Origin: Erwinia piriflorinigrans CFBP 5888
GTDB taxonomy: Bacteria > Pseudomonadota > Gammaproteobacteria > Enterobacterales > Enterobacteriaceae
Direction of reading: 5' to 3'
Assembly: GCF_001050515.1 (NCBI RefSeq)
Contig: NZ_CAHS01000013.1
Coordinates: 62,001 to 126,000 of the forward strand
DNA length: 64,000 bases
The translations under genes and the position numbers were made by a program. Below, piece by piece: positions 37,909 to 51,089 of this stretch; the first letter of the stretch is position 1; each line of letters begins with the position of its first letter. The notes beneath the pieces are model-generated. The model made no database searches, had not been told where the DNA came from, and saw nothing but the letters and a program-made list of their open reading frames with translations.

Positions 37909-38835
37909 TTACTCATCGGTGGATCCTGAAAGATCTTTAATGATGTATTTTGGTCTTTGTTTGGCTTCTACATAGATTCTTCCTATGTATTCTCCCAGCA
38001 CCCCGATGCCAATCAGCTGAACGCCGCCCAGAAAGAGAATGGCCGTCATGATTGATGGATATCCCGGAACCGGATTACCAAAAAGAAGCTTGTCTATAAT
38101 CATAAATATTGCATATAAAAATGAAAATGAGGCAACGATAAGACCTAAATATGTCCAGATACGGAGCGGAAGCGTTGAGAAAGACGTGATGCCTTCAACC
38201 GCAAGGTTCCACAATTTCCAACCGTTAAATTTGGATGAGCCAGCAATCCTCTCAGCCCTGGTATATTCGACAATATCTACGCGGCCACCCACCCAGCTAA
38301 GGATGCCCTTCATAAAGAGATTTCGTTCGGGAAGCTGCTTGATAATATCAACGGTGGAACGTGACAGAAGTCGAAAGTCTCCCACGTTTTCTTCTATTTT
38401 TGGGGAGCTTATCTTGTTGTGAATTTTATAAAACCACCCGGCAGTCTTTCTTTTCAAACGGCTGTCGGTGCTTCTGTCTGCGCGTTTTGCCAGAACAACG
38501 TCTGCGCCGCTTAACCACTTGGCTATGAGTTGCGGGATCACCTCTATAGGATCCTGCAGATCGACGTCGATAGGTATGACGGCATCACCACTTGCATGTT
38601 CCAGCCCCGCGAACAGCGCCGGTTCTTTACCAAAATTTCTTGAGAAGTTAATTGCCTTTACGAGACGGTCGGAGTCAGCGAGTTTTTTAATGATTGACTC
38701 TGTGTTGTCATGGCTACCGTCGTTGATAAAAACGATTTCCATCTCATAATCGGTCAGCGTTTCACGTACCGCATCGTAAAAAATATTTATGGTCTCTTCT
38801 TCATTGAAGACGGGAACAACGAGAGATATTTTCAT
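37909..38835 (-). CDS. GtrB-like bactoprenol glycosyltransferase (GT2)
   Basis: 308 residues. The GT-A domain (1-225) has Asn-Asp-Gly (38-40), Ser-Arg-Asn-Phe-Gly-Lys (65-70) and Asp90-Val-Asp92-Leu-Gln-Asp95, the UDP-sugar/metal site. Two membrane helices follow (about 230-260 and 262-292), and the end is '[12 protein letters not shown]', the mark of DPM1/GtrB-like bactoprenol-phosphate transferases. Such enzymes load glucose from UDP-glucose onto undecaprenyl phosphate for O-antigen modification. It overlaps gtrA by 4 bp (ATGA), so coupled translation is likely. No serotype-specific third gene is found. Confidence 0.9.
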   Translation of the reverse strand: MKISLVVPVFNEEETINIFYDAVRETLTDYEMEIVFINDGSHDNTESIIKKLADSDRLVKAINFSRNFGKEPALFAGLEHASGDAVIPIDVDLQDPIEVIPQLIAKWLSGADVVLAKRADRSTDSRLKRKTAGWFYKIHNKISSPKIEENVGDFRLLSRSTVDIIKQLPERNLFMKGILSWVGGRVDIVEYTRAERIAGSSKFNGWKLWNLAVEGITSFSTLPLRIWTYLGLIVASFSFLYAIFMIIDKLLFGNPVPGYPSIMTAILFLGGVQLIGIGVLGEYIGRIYVEAKQRPKYIIKDLSGSTDE

Positions 38836-39191
38836 TTCTTTTCACTAAATATGATGAGTTTAGAGTAGATGAATCCACAAAGCAGACTGACGAAAGAGAA
38901 CGACACTAGAGTGATAACCGGATTCAAGGATAAATAATCAGCGTACCAACCCACTGCAGCAGCCATTGCTCCCATAAACAGGACATACAATATATATTTT
39001 ACCGTGGTTGCCTCTGAGTTGAAGGTCCATTTCGCATTTGCAAAGAATGAGAAGGTGACTGCGACACAAAATGCGGTAAAATTTGATAACGACTGGAGAT
39101 AGCCATTCATATAAAGCGCTGAAAAAACCCCCCAGTGGATAAGGGTGTTCACAATGCCGACCAGTGAATATCTTACGAATAAATTAATCAT
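38832..39191 (-). CDS. GtrA family flippase
   Basis: 119 residues with four membrane helices and almost no loops. It fits the GtrA family, which flips undecaprenyl-phosphate-glucose across the inner membrane for O-antigen glucosylation. '[10 protein letters not shown]' (7-16) and 'Phe-Phe-Ala-Asn-Ala-Lys-Trp-Thr-Phe' are typical. It is the first gene of the reverse-strand pair inserted between queA and tgt. Confidence 0.88.
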   Translation of the reverse strand: MINLFVRYSLVGIVNTLIHWGVFSALYMNGYLQSLSNFTAFCVAVTFSFFANAKWTFNSEATTVKYILYVLFMGAMAAAVGWYADYLSLNPVITLVSFSFVSLLCGFIYSKLIIFSEKK

Positions 39192-40650
<1,459 letters not shown>

Positions 40651-40667
40651 ACAATGAGGGAATTTTA

Positions 40668-40997
40668 ATGAGCTTTTTCACTTCCGATGCCGTGGCAGCT
40701 GCAGCTCCTTCTCAGGGAAGTCCGTATTCTCTGGTGATCATGCTGGTAGTGTTTGGTCTGATTTTCTACTTTATGATCCTGCGTCCTCAGCAAAAACGTG
40801 CGAAAGAGCACAAAAAACTGATGGACTCAATTGCCAAAGGCGATGAAGTTTTGACTACCGGTGGTTTAGTCGGACGCGTAACCAAAGTCGCTGAAACGGG
40901 CTACGTGGCTATTGCACTTAACGATACGACCGAAGTTGTCGTCAAGCGTGACTTTGTTGCCGCCGTTCTGCCGAAAGGTACGATGAAGGCGCTTTAA
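40668..40997 (+). CDS. yajC: Sec translocon accessory protein YajC
   Basis: 109 residues: a short periplasmic N-terminus, one membrane helix (about 20-40) ending 'Phe-Tyr-Phe-Met-Ile-Leu-Arg-Pro-Gln-Gln-Lys-Arg', then a cytosolic domain with 'Ile-Ala-Lys-Gly-Asp-Glu-Val-Leu-Thr-Thr-Gly-Gly', the family signature. It associates with SecDF and SecYEG. Located 17 bp after tgt and before secD in one operon. Confidence 0.97.
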   Translation: MSFFTSDAVAAAAPSQGSPYSLVIMLVVFGLIFYFMILRPQQKRAKEHKKLMDSIAKGDEVLTTGGLVGRVTKVAETGYVAIALNDTTEVVVKRDFVAAVLPKGTMKAL

Positions 40998-41024
40998 TTT
41001 TTTGATTTCCCTAAGGGAACTGCC

Positions 41025-42872
41025 GTGTTAAATCGTTATCCTTTATGGAAGTACATCATGCTGATCGTCGTGTTACTCGTCGGTCTGCTGTATGCACTGC
41101 CTAACCTTTATGGTGAGGATCCGGCTGTTCAGGTCACTGGTGCGCGCGGAAGCGCGGCCAGTGAGCAAACGCTGGTCCAGATCCAAAGCGCTTTAAAACA
41201 AGATAATATTTCGAGCAAATCCGTTGCTCTGGAAAATGGCGCTATTCTGGCGCGCTTCGCTAACACCGACGTGCAGCTGCGCGCGCGTGAAGCGATAATG
41301 AAAGTCCTTGGCGAAAATTACGTGGTGGCGCTTAACCTCGCTCCTGCAACGCCAACCTGGTTAGCGATGTTGTCCGCAGAGCCGATGAAACTCGGCCTTG
41401 ACCTACGTGGTGGTGTTCACTTCCTGATGGAAGTCGATATGGATACCGCACTGGGCAAACTTCAGGACCAGAACATCGACAATCTACGCAGCGATCTGCG
41501 CGAGAAAAGTATTCCTTACGTGAACGTGCGTAAAACCGCTAATTACGGTCTGGAAATTCGTTTCCGTGATGACAAAGCGCGCGATGCTGCCGTCAGTTAT
41601 CTGGTCACTCGTCACCGCGATATGGTTATCAACAGCAGCGGCAGTAATGCCCTGACGGCGGTAATGAGCGACGAGCGTCTGCGTGAAGCTCGTGAATACG
41701 CTGTTCAACAGAACATCAATATTCTGCGCAACCGTGTTAACCAGCTTGGCGTAGCGGAACCGCTGGTGCAGCGTCAGGGCGCTGACCGTATTGTGGTTGA
41801 ACTGCCGGGTATCCAGGATACGGCTCGTGCCAAAGAGATCCTTGGTGCGACTGCAACATTGGAGTTCCGCTTGGTGAATACCAGCGTGGACGCCACCGCA
41901 GCCGCAAATGGCCGTATACCGGGCGACTCGGAAGTGAAAGATACGCGTGAAGGGCAGCCGGTGGTGCTGTATAAACGCGTAATCCTCACTGGTGACCACA
42001 TTACTGACTCCACTTCCAGCACCGATGAATACAATCAGCCACAGGTGAATATCTCCCTGGACAGCGCTGGCGGTAATATCATGTCCAACTTTACGAAGGA
42101 CAGTGTCGGTAAAGCGATGGCAACCCTCTTTGTTGAATACAAAGACAGCGGGAAGAAAGACGCTAACGGCCGTGCGATTCTTGAGAAGCATGAAGAGGTG
42201 ATTAACGTCGCCAATATCCAGTCTCGATTGGGTAACAGCTTCCGTATAACGGGCATCAACAACCCGAATGAAGCCCGCCAGCTTTCGCTGTTGCTGCGTG
42301 CCGGTGCGTTGATTGCGCCTATTCAGATTGTGGAAGAGCGTACTATTGGTCCAACCATGGGCGCGCAGAATATCACCCAGGGCTTGGAAGCTTGCCTGTG
42401 GGGGCTGATTGCTTCTATCGTCTTCATGGTGGTGTGGTACAAGAAATTCGGCCTGGTGGCTACCAGCGCACTGCTGGCTAACCTGGTGCTGATCGTCGGC
42501 ATTATGTCGCTGCTCCCGGGCGCGACGCTGACCATGCCGGGTATTGCGGGTATTGTGCTCACACTGGCGGTGGCGGTTGATGCTAACGTGCTGATTAACG
42601 AGCGTATCAAGGAGGAGCTGCGTAACGGGCGTTCCGTACAGCAGGCGATCCATGAGGGTTACAAAGGCGCGTTTTCCAGTATCGTTGATGCCAACGTGAC
42701 CACGCTAATTAAAGTTATCATTCTTTACGCAGTGGGTACTGGCTCAATTAAAGGGTTTGCTATCACGACTGCGATTGGTGTGGCAACTTCCATGTTTACC
42801 GCGATTATCGGCACCCGTGCCATCGTCAACCTGATGTATGGCGGCAAACGCATTAACAAGTTGTCTATCTGA
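41025..42872 (+). CDS. secD: Protein translocase subunit SecD
   Basis: 615 residues (E. coli 615), from GTG 41025. An N-terminal helix is followed by a large periplasmic part with the '[11 protein letters not shown]' motif (about 124-134), then five membrane helices of the RND-like core. It uses the proton gradient with SecF to help pull secreted proteins through SecYEG. secF follows after 10 bp. Confidence 0.97.
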   Translation: MLNRYPLWKYIMLIVVLLVGLLYALPNLYGEDPAVQVTGARGSAASEQTLVQIQSALKQDNISSKSVALENGAILARFANTDVQLRAREAIMKVLGENYVVALNLAPATPTWLAMLSAEPMKLGLDLRGGVHFLMEVDMDTALGKLQDQNIDNLRSDLREKSIPYVNVRKTANYGLEIRFRDDKARDAAVSYLVTRHRDMVINSSGSNALTAVMSDERLREAREYAVQQNINILRNRVNQLGVAEPLVQRQGADRIVVELPGIQDTARAKEILGATATLEFRLVNTSVDATAAANGRIPGDSEVKDTREGQPVVLYKRVILTGDHITDSTSSTDEYNQPQVNISLDSAGGNIMSNFTKDSVGKAMATLFVEYKDSGKKDANGRAILEKHEEVINVANIQSRLGNSFRITGINNPNEARQLSLLLRAGALIAPIQIVEERTIGPTMGAQNITQGLEACLWGLIASIVFMVVWYKKFGLVATSALLANLVLIVGIMSLLPGATLTMPGIAGIVLTLAVAVDANVLINERIKEELRNGRSVQQAIHEGYKGAFSSIVDANVTTLIKVIILYAVGTGSIKGFAITTAIGVATSMFTAIIGTRAIVNLMYGGKRINKLSI

Positions 42873-42882
42873 GGAGTGCGTT

Positions 42883-43851
42883 GTGGCACAGGAACATAGT
42901 GTTGAACAAATGAATCACGGGCGTAAAGTCATCGACTTTATGCGCTGGGATAAACTGGCGTTCATCATTTCTGGAATACTGTTAATAGTAGCAGTAGCCA
43001 TCATTGGTGTTCGAGGCTTCAACTGGGGGCTCGATTTCACCGGCGGTACGGTTATTGAGATCAATCTCGAACAGCCAGCCGATCTGGATATGATGCGCGG
43101 TAGTTTACAGAAAGCCGGTTTTGCCGAGCCGCAGGTGCAAAACTTCGGCAGCAGCCGCGACGTGATAGTGCGTATGCCACCCGCTGAAGGCAATGCGGGT
43201 GAAGCGCTGGGCAGTAAGGTGCTGAGTGTTATCAACGAAGCAACCGGACAAAATGCGACCGTCAAACGTATCGAGTTTGTCGGCCCCAGCGTGGGGAGCG
43301 ATCTGGCGCAGGCGGGGGGTATGGCACTGCTGTCGGCACTGATTGCCATCCTGTTCTATATCGGTTTTCGTTTCGAATGGCGTTTGGCGTTAGGCACCGT
43401 ATTGGCGCTGGCACACGACGTGGTGATTACTATGGGCCTGCTCTCTCTGTTCCAGATTGAGGTAGACCTAACTATTATTGCCTCGCTGATGTCAGTTATC
43501 GGCTACTCGCTAAACGATAAGATTGTGGTATCGGACCGTATCCGCGAGAATTTCCGCAAAATTCGTCGCGGTTCTTCTTACGATATCACCAACGTCTCGC
43601 TTACGCAGACGTTGAGCCGAACCATCATTACTTCGGTGACGACGTTGGCGATGGTGCTGATCCTGTTCATTTTTGGCGGTGCATTGTTAAAAGGCTTCTC
43701 GCTGACTATGCTGATCGGTATTACCATTGGTACCATTTCGTCAATTTATGTCTCTTCAGCTCTGGCGCTGAAGCTTGGCATGAAACGCGAACATATGATC
43801 CAGCAGAAAGTGGAAAAAGAGGGCGCGGACCAGCCTTCGATTCTGCCTTAA
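42883..43851 (+). CDS. secF: Protein translocase subunit SecF
   Basis: 322 residues from GTG 42883, which gives the E. coli-like N-terminus (Val-Ala-Gln-Glu, Val-Glu-Gln-x-Asn-His-Gly-Arg-Lys-Val); the frame extends to 42838. Six membrane helices and the '[11 protein letters not shown]' motif are intact. In the TM4-region motif the sequence reads Tyr-Ser-Leu-Asn-Asp-Lys-Ile-Val-Val, where E. coli has Asn-Asp-Ser-Ile and many homologues Asn-Asp-Thr. Partner of SecD. A strong terminator follows. Confidence 0.97.
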   Translation: MAQEHSVEQMNHGRKVIDFMRWDKLAFIISGILLIVAVAIIGVRGFNWGLDFTGGTVIEINLEQPADLDMMRGSLQKAGFAEPQVQNFGSSRDVIVRMPPAEGNAGEALGSKVLSVINEATGQNATVKRIEFVGPSVGSDLAQAGGMALLSALIAILFYIGFRFEWRLALGTVLALAHDVVITMGLLSLFQIEVDLTIIASLMSVIGYSLNDKIVVSDRIRENFRKIRRGSSYDITNVSLTQTLSRTIITSVTTLAMVLILFIFGGALLKGFSLTMLIGITIGTISSIYVSSALALKLGMKREHMIQQKVEKEGADQPSILP

Positions 43852-43865
43852 CAGGATGCGGAATG

Positions 43866-43898
43866 AAAAACGGCCACCTCAGGGTGGCCGTTTTTTTA
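43866..43898 (+). terminator. Bidirectional terminator between secF and yajI
   Basis: AAAAACGGCCACC / GGTGGCCGTTTTT stem (with loop TCAG or similar) followed by a T-run. It ends the tgt-yajC-secDF operon and, from the other side, overlaps the yajI end. Confidence 0.93.
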
Positions 43899-44453
43899 TG
43901 GTGCAGGAGTTGAGGAGTCGCCCAAGACCAGGTCATGAATACGAACATAACCGAGTTTCTCTGGCGGGAAGCCCTGTAAATACAGCCGGACTGTCGCTTC
44001 ACGGCGTGGCAGTAAAGCGGGTTCAATCCGGAAGTTTTTACTGTGGCTTTCAGCGCTTTGCGGTTTTCCGCTGATGTCGTCAAGGCTGCCCCATTCGACC
44101 CGACCGGCGAGTGCGCCAGGCTGCTCAGAACCCGCCATGCTCAGATGCAGCAACATGCCAGATCCTCCGTCTTGCCCGATGATGTTACTTAACGACAGGC
44201 GCAGTTGGCCTGCCTGACTCTGCAATAGCACCGGGGTTTTGGCGGCGGGGACTAACCAGGCTCCGTGAATCGAGTTCTGATTGAGCTTGCTTTGACGTTC
44301 AAGCGCGGTTGCCTGAAGCGTAAGCTGGCTTAATTCCTGATTCAACGCGCTCACCTTCTGGTGAAGCTGTTGTGTCTGTAGGTCGGGCGAAGAGGACATA
44401 CATCCCGACAGGAGTAGGGCGACTGGCAGTGCCGTTACTCGCAGTGTGATCAT
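43896..44453 (-). CDS. yajI: YajI/DUF3251 family lipoprotein
   Basis: 185 residues from ATG 44453, after GAGAGGACG; the frame runs further up. A lipobox Leu-Ser-Gly-Cys (Cys18) follows a short hydrophobic signal. A coiled-coil segment (about 25-60) leads to a beta-rich DUF3251 domain. E. coli YajI (179 residues) is an envelope lipoprotein of unknown role. It lies between secF and nrdR, as in E. coli. Confidence 0.9.
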   Translation of the reverse strand: MITLRVTALPVALLLSGCMSSSPDLQTQQLHQKVSALNQELSQLTLQATALERQSKLNQNSIHGAWLVPAAKTPVLLQSQAGQLRLSLSNIIGQDGGSGMLLHLSMAGSEQPGALAGRVEWGSLDDISGKPQSAESHSKNFRIEPALLPRREATVRLYLQGFPPEKLGYVRIHDLVLGDSSTPAP

Positions 44454-44478
44454 GGCGTCCTCTCCCTGGTCGACCCGA

Positions 44479-44922
44479 TTACTGAGGAATACGCAGCTTC
44501 TGGCCTGGATAGATTTTATCCGGATGGCTGAGCATTGGCTTATTCGCCTCAAAGATTTTGTTGTACTGATTGGCGTCGCCATAGACGGACTTAGAAATGG
44601 CGCTCAGCGTATCGCCTGATTTTACCGTGTAATAATCAGATTCGTTGGCGGCGGGAGCATTAGTGGCAACCTTGTCATCCACGCTACTGATGCCCTTGAC
44701 ATTTCCTGCTGCGACCAGAATTTTCTCTTTTTCTTCCTGGGTCAGGCCTTCGCCGGTGACAACGGCTTTGTCACCGTTGACTTCAACTTTCACTTTGTCA
44801 GCACCCGGGATACCCTGCTTTTTCAGACTATCTTCAATGGCCGTGCCCTGAGCGTGTGCATTTCCAGCGAACGCATCCAGGATCTTCTCACCTGCATCTT
44901 TAACAAAATCAAACAGTCCCAT
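44479..44922 (-). CDS. kbp: BON-LysM potassium-binding protein Kbp
   Basis: 147 residues from ATG 44922, after AAGGAGTC; the frame runs to 44964. An N-terminal BON domain (about 20-85) and a C-terminal LysM domain (about 96-146, '[14 protein letters not shown]') make up E. coli Kbp (YgaU), a cytosolic K+ sensor-type protein. There is no signal peptide. In E. coli the gene is elsewhere (around 60 min); here it is inserted between yajI and nrdR, 25 bp before yajI on the same strand. Confidence 0.92.
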   Translation of the reverse strand: MGLFDFVKDAGEKILDAFAGNAHAQGTAIEDSLKKQGIPGADKVKVEVNGDKAVVTGEGLTQEEKEKILVAAGNVKGISSVDDKVATNAPAANESDYYTVKSGDTLSAISKSVYGDANQYNKIFEANKPMLSHPDKIYPGQKLRIPQ

Positions 44923-45096
44923 TTTTGACTCCTTTTGGTGAAACCCCGGAATGGGGGTATACAAAGCATAGACTTATTTTTCACTTTTGTCGGGGTGGGC
45001 ATTTATTTCAGCTAAAGCAAGCCCGCGTGAATGATTCAGTTGTTACCCACTCCAGGGTACACTGCTCGCTCTCTGCTGAATAATCAGGACAGACTT

Positions 45097-45546
45097 ATGC
45101 ATTGCCCATTTTGTTGCGCCGTGGATACTAAAGTGATCGACTCCCGTCTGGTTGGGGAAGGTTCCTCCGTGCGCCGCCGCCGCCAGTGTGTGGTTTGTAA
45201 CGAACGTTTCACGACGTTTGAAGTGGCAGAACTGGTGATGCCACGGGTCGTCAAGAGCAACGACGTGCGTGAACCCTTTAATGAAGACAAGCTGCGCAGC
45301 GGATTGATGAAGGCGCTGGAGAAGCGTCCGGTTAGCTCGGACGCGGTTGAAAATGCCCTCAGCCACATTAAGAGCCAACTCCGGGCCACCGGTGAGCGCG
45401 AAGTTGCCAGTAAATTGATTGGTAGCCTGGTGATGGATGAACTAAAAAAACTGGATAAAGTGGCCTATATCCGTTTTGCATCGGTATATCGCAGCTTTGA
45501 GGATATCCGCGAATTTGGCGAAGAGATCGCCCGTTTACAGGACTGA
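45097..45546 (+). CDS. nrdR: Transcriptional repressor NrdR
   Basis: 149 residues from ATG 45097, as in E. coli. The zinc finger is Cys3, Cys6, Cys31, Cys34, followed by an ATP-cone (about 49-139). With ATP/dATP it represses ribonucleotide reductase genes. The last codons precede ribD by 4 bp. Confidence 0.98.
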   Translation: MHCPFCCAVDTKVIDSRLVGEGSSVRRRRQCVVCNERFTTFEVAELVMPRVVKSNDVREPFNEDKLRSGLMKALEKRPVSSDAVENALSHIKSQLRATGEREVASKLIGSLVMDELKKLDKVAYIRFASVYRSFEDIREFGEEIARLQD

Positions 45547-45550
45547 CAGG

Positions 45551-46654
45551 ATGCGCGATGAAGTTTATATGGCCCGGGCGCTGGAACTGGCGCGCCGTGG
45601 CCGATTTACCACCACGCCGAATCCCAATGTAGGATGCGTGCTGGTGCGTGATGGTCAGATTGTCGGTGAAGGCTTTCATCTGCGTGCCGGTGAGCCTCAC
45701 GCCGAAGTTCATGCGTTACGGATGGCCGGTGAGAATGCGTGTGGCGCAACCGCCTATGTGACGCTGGAGCCTTGCAGCCATCACGGGCGTACGCCACCGT
45801 GTTGTGATGCGCTCATTGCCGCTGGCATCAAGCGGGTCGTTACCGCGATGCAGGATCCGAATCCTCAGGTGGCAGGGCGCGGGCTGTATCGTTTGCAGCA
45901 GGCAGGCATCGAGGTCAGCCACGGGCTGATGATGCAGGAAGCGGAAGCGTTAAACCGTGGGTTTCTCAAACGTATGCGTACCGGCTTCCCTTGGGTGCAG
46001 CTTAAACTTGGCGCTTCGCTGGATGGGCGCACGGCGATGGCCAGCGGGGAAAGCCAGTGGATAACATCCCCCGAAGCAAGACGCGATGTGCAAAGACTGC
46101 GCGCGCAAAGCTCGGCTATTCTCAGCACCAGCGGCACCGTGCTGGCAGATGATCCGGCCCTGACCGTACGTCATGATGAACTGGACAGCGCCACTTTAGC
46201 GGACTACCCGGCCGATTTGCTGCGCCAGCCGGTACGCATCATCGTTGACGGTCAGAATCGCGTGACCCCACAGCATCGGCTCATTTCCCAGCCGGGAGAA
46301 ACTTGGCTGGCGCGCACTGCCTGTGACGAACGGCAGTGGCCGGAAAACGTCAGTCAACTGATCGTACCACGTTATCAAGAACGCCTTGACCTGGTCTCGA
46401 TGCTGATGCTGCTGGGCAAAAAACAGATTAACAGCGTTTGGGTGGAAGCCGGGGCACAATTTTCTGGCGCATTATTACAGGCGGGCGTCGTCGATGAGCT
46501 GATCGTCTATCTGGCTCCTAAACTCCTCGGCGATGCCGGACGCGGTCTGTGTCAGCTGCCGGGGCTGGAAACATTGGCCGCTGCACCTGCCTTTACCTTT
46601 AGTGACATTCGTCAGGTGGGGCCTGATATCAGGCTGACCTTGACCCCCTTGTGA
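45551..46654 (+). CDS. ribD: Bifunctional riboflavin deaminase/reductase RibD
   Basis: 367 residues from ATG 45551, as in E. coli. The N-terminal deaminase domain (1-145) has the zinc site His50-Ala-Glu52, Cys75 and Cys84. The C-terminal reductase domain follows (about 150-367), with 'Lys-Leu-Gly-Ala-Ser-Leu-Asp-Gly-Arg' and 'Gly-Glu-Ser-Gln-Trp-Ile-Thr'. It converts the early riboflavin precursor in two steps. A gap of 87 bp leads to ribE. Confidence 0.98.
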   Translation: MRDEVYMARALELARRGRFTTTPNPNVGCVLVRDGQIVGEGFHLRAGEPHAEVHALRMAGENACGATAYVTLEPCSHHGRTPPCCDALIAAGIKRVVTAMQDPNPQVAGRGLYRLQQAGIEVSHGLMMQEAEALNRGFLKRMRTGFPWVQLKLGASLDGRTAMASGESQWITSPEARRDVQRLRAQSSAILSTSGTVLADDPALTVRHDELDSATLADYPADLLRQPVRIIVDGQNRVTPQHRLISQPGETWLARTACDERQWPENVSQLIVPRYQERLDLVSMLMLLGKKQINSVWVEAGAQFSGALLQAGVVDELIVYLAPKLLGDAGRGLCQLPGLETLAAAPAFTFSDIRQVGPDIRLTLTPL

Positions 46655-46741
46655 TGGCTTGCGCAAAAACAAGCAGGCCGTTAAAGAGTATGATAGAATC
46701 CGCCCCCCTGCGGGGCCAAACAGAACCCTGGAAGGAAGATT

Positions 46742-47212
46742 ATGAACGTTATTGAAGCTGCTGTTGCTACTCCTGACGCGCGCGTTGCTCTGGTTATTGC
46801 GCGTTTCAACAACTTTATCAATGACAGCCTGCTGAGCGGTGCCCTCGATGCCCTGAAACGTATTGGTCAGGTCAAAGATGAGAACATCACCGTAGTATGG
46901 GTTCCTGGTGCTTATGAACTGCCCGTGACGGCTCGTGCGCTGGCGAAAACCGGCAAGCATGATGCGGTTGTGGCACTCGGCACCGTGATCCGTGGCGGTA
47001 CTGCCCATTTTGAATTCGTGGCAGGTGAGGCCAGTTCTGGTCTTGCCAGCGTTGCCATGCAGAGCGAAATCCCGGTTGCCTTTGGCGTGCTGACTACTGA
47101 AAATATAGAGCAGGCCATTGAACGCGCCGGAACCAAAGCGGGTAATAAAGGTGCTGAAGCAGCCCTGACCGCTCTGGAAATGATTAACGTATTGAAAGCC
47201 ATTAAAGCCTGA
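46742..47212 (+). CDS. ribE: 6,7-dimethyl-8-ribityllumazine synthase
   Basis: 156 residues (E. coli RibE/RibH 156). It joins the ribD product with dihydroxybutanone phosphate. The substrate motif 'Phe-Asn-Asn-Phe-Ile' (22-26), 'Val-Pro-Gly-Ala-Tyr-Glu-Leu-Pro' (about 54-61), 'Gly-Thr-Val-Ile-Arg-Gly-Gly-Thr' (about 80-87) and His89 are present. It lies between ribD and nusB as in E. coli. Confidence 0.98.
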   Translation: MNVIEAAVATPDARVALVIARFNNFINDSLLSGALDALKRIGQVKDENITVVWVPGAYELPVTARALAKTGKHDAVVALGTVIRGGTAHFEFVAGEASSGLASVAMQSEIPVAFGVLTTENIEQAIERAGTKAGNKGAEAALTALEMINVLKAIKA

Positions 47213-47227
47213 TTTAAGGGGAATTTC

Positions 47228-47647
47228 GTGAAACCTGCTGCTCGTCGCCGCGCCCGTGAATGTGCTGTTCAGGCACTCTACTCCTGGCAGATATCCAAAA
47301 ACGACATCGCGGATGTTGAATACCAGTTTCTGGCGGAACAGGACGTTAAAGACGTCGATATTACTTATTTCCGTGAGCTGGTCGGCGGCGTTGCAACTAA
47401 CAGTGCATACCTCGACGGCCTGATGAAACCTTACCTGTCGCGTCAGCTTGAAGAGCTGGGCCAGGTGGAAAAGGCCATCCTGCGTATCTCTCTGTTTGAA
47501 CTTAGTAAGCGTTCAGACGTGCCCTACAAGGTGGCCATCAATGAGGGGATCGAGCTGGCAAAAGTGTTCGGTGCTGAAGACAGTCATAAGTTTGTCAACG
47601 GCGTGTTGGACAAAGCCGCTCCTCAGATCCGCCCTAACCGCAAATAA
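47228..47647 (+). CDS. nusB: Transcription antitermination factor NusB
   Basis: 139 residues, GTG start at 47228. All-helical, with '[16 protein letters not shown]' (6-21) and the C-terminal 'Val-Asn-Gly-Val-Leu-Asp'. Binds boxA RNA with NusE to allow rRNA antitermination. 15 bp after ribE. Confidence 0.98.
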   Translation: MKPAARRRARECAVQALYSWQISKNDIADVEYQFLAEQDVKDVDITYFRELVGGVATNSAYLDGLMKPYLSRQLEELGQVEKAILRISLFELSKRSDVPYKVAINEGIELAKVFGAEDSHKFVNGVLDKAAPQIRPNRK

Positions 47648-47697
47648 TCCTCAGAGGCCGCTCAATCCGGCCTCTTCTTTTACCCCCGGAATGCATT

Positions 47698-48675
47698 ATG
47701 TCATGTGGCGAATTTGAACTGATTGCGCGCTATTTTGATCGCGCGACATGCTCCCGTCGCGATGTGGAAAAAGGCATCGGTGACGACTGTGCGCTACTCA
47801 GCGTGCCGGAAAAACAGACCCTGGCTATCAGTACCGACACGCTGGTATCAGGCGTGCATTTCCTGCGTGATATCCATCCTGCCGATCTCGCTTATAAAGC
47901 GTTGGCCGTTAACCTTAGCGACCTGGCGGCAATGGGCGCAGATCCTGCGTGGTTAACGCTGGCACTGACGCTGCCAGAAGTGAATGAAAGCTGGTTAAAA
48001 GCCTTTAGCGACAGCCTGTTTGAACTACTGGATTACTACAATATGCAGCTGGTCGGCGGCGATACCACACGTGGGCCGCTTAGCATGACGTTGGGCATTC
48101 ATGGACTGGTGCCACAGGGAAGAGCGTTGAAGCGCAGCGGTGCACGCATCGGCGACTGGATCTATGTCACAGGGACGCTAGGGGACAGTGCTGCCGGACT
48201 CGCACTGTTACAGCATCATGTGAAAATCAACGATCCGGTGGCTTATGAAGCCCTTATCAAACGTCATCTGCGGCCTATGCCCCGTGTTGTGCAGGGGCAG
48301 GCGTTGCGCGATCTGGCCAGCTCCGCCATCGATCTTTCCGATGGGCTTATCTCTGACCTCGGTCACATCCTGGAGGCCAGTGTATGTGGTGCACGGCTTA
48401 ATCTTGACGCGTTACCGCTGTCTGCGGTAATGAAGCAACACTTCCCCGCGCAGCAGGCGTTGCGCTGGGCGCTGGGCGGCGGTGAAGATTATGAACTCTG
48501 CTTTACCGTACCAGAGATTAACCGTGGCGCGCTGGACGTAGCGCTGGGGTATCATGGCGTTCCCTATACCTGCATCGGGCAGATTGCCCCGCAGTCAGAT
48601 GGGCTAACGCTGTTGCAAAACGACCGACCTGTTGAAATCAACCTGAAAGGATTCGACCACTTTGGTACGCGCTAA
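47698..48675 (+). CDS. thiL: Thiamine-monophosphate kinase
   Basis: 325 residues (E. coli 325). It phosphorylates thiamine monophosphate to the diphosphate. The Mg/ATP motifs 'Gly-Ile-Gly-Asp-Asp-Cys-Ala' (27-33), 'Ser-Thr-Asp-Thr-Leu-Val' and 'Gly-Gly-Asp-Thr-Thr' (about 120-124) and 'Asp-Leu-Ser-Asp-Gly-Leu' (about 209-214) are intact. Its end overlaps the pgpA start if the TTG start is used. Confidence 0.97.
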   Translation: MSCGEFELIARYFDRATCSRRDVEKGIGDDCALLSVPEKQTLAISTDTLVSGVHFLRDIHPADLAYKALAVNLSDLAAMGADPAWLTLALTLPEVNESWLKAFSDSLFELLDYYNMQLVGGDTTRGPLSMTLGIHGLVPQGRALKRSGARIGDWIYVTGTLGDSAAGLALLQHHVKINDPVAYEALIKRHLRPMPRVVQGQALRDLASSAIDLSDGLISDLGHILEASVCGARLNLDALPLSAVMKQHFPAQQALRWALGGGEDYELCFTVPEINRGALDVALGYHGVPYTCIGQIAPQSDGLTLLQNDRPVEINLKGFDHFGTR

Positions 48676-49159
48676 GGATATGGCTAAGAGTCGTCTCAAA
48701 ATGAGCAACCCGTGGCATCTACTGGCCACCGGGTTCGGCAGCGGCTTAATTCCCTGGATGCCGGGAACGATGGGGTCGCTGGCAGCCATTCCCTTCTGGT
48801 ATCTGATGAGCTTTCTGCCGCAGGATCTCTACTCGTTAGTGGTGCTGCTTGGCATCAGTATTGGGGTGTATCTCTGCCATCGCACGGCGAAGGATATGGG
48901 TGTGCACGATCACGGCAGCATCGTCTGGGATGAGTTTATCGGTATGTGGATCACGCTGATGGCCATTCCGGTTAACAGCTGGCAGTGGGTACTGGCAGGA
49001 TTTTTGCTCTTCCGCGTGCTGGATATCTGGAAACCCTGGCCAATTCGCTGGTTCGATCGCAACGTGCATGGCGGTATGGGCATTATGGTGGATGATATTA
49101 TCGCGGGAATTATTTCTGCGGTTATTCTTTACTGTGCCGGGCACTACTGGCTGGTTTAG
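48662..49159 (+). CDS. pgpA: Phosphatidylglycerophosphatase A
   Basis: 165 residues from TTG 48662, which has AAAGGA 10 bp upstream; an ATG at 48680 has a site too close to it. With the TTG start it overlaps thiL by 14 bp. It removes the phosphate from phosphatidylglycerol phosphate. 'Gly-Ser-Gly-Leu-Ile-Pro-x-x-Pro-Gly-Thr-Met-Gly-Ser' (22-35), 'Asp-Glu-Phe-Ile-Gly' and 'Arg-Asn-Val-His-Gly-Gly' are family blocks; several membrane helices. Confidence 0.95.
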   Translation: MVRAKDMAKSRLKMSNPWHLLATGFGSGLIPWMPGTMGSLAAIPFWYLMSFLPQDLYSLVVLLGISIGVYLCHRTAKDMGVHDHGSIVWDEFIGMWITLMAIPVNSWQWVLAGFLLFRVLDIWKPWPIRWFDRNVHGGMGIMVDDIIAGIISAVILYCAGHYWLV

Positions 49160-49171
49160 CTGCCCGTCAGC

Positions 49172-49203
49172 GTTAACCTACTCCCCGCAGGGAGTAGGTT
49201 AAC
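49172..49203. terminator. Perfect 14-bp hairpin between pgpA and dxs
   Basis: GTTAACCTACTCCC (49172-49185) and GGGAGTAGGTTAAC (49190-49203) pair perfectly with loop CGCA. It lies between two convergent genes and can stop both; T-runs on either side are short. Confidence 0.75.
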
Positions 49204-49205
49204 AG

Positions 49206-51071
<1,866 letters not shown>

Positions 51072-51089
51072 CAGTGACTCATTTAGAGG

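Noticed and set aside
41484..42653. 389-residue minus-strand frame opposite secD
   Set aside because: Antisense of a conserved gene, His/Gln/Arg-rich with no known domain; a shadow frame.
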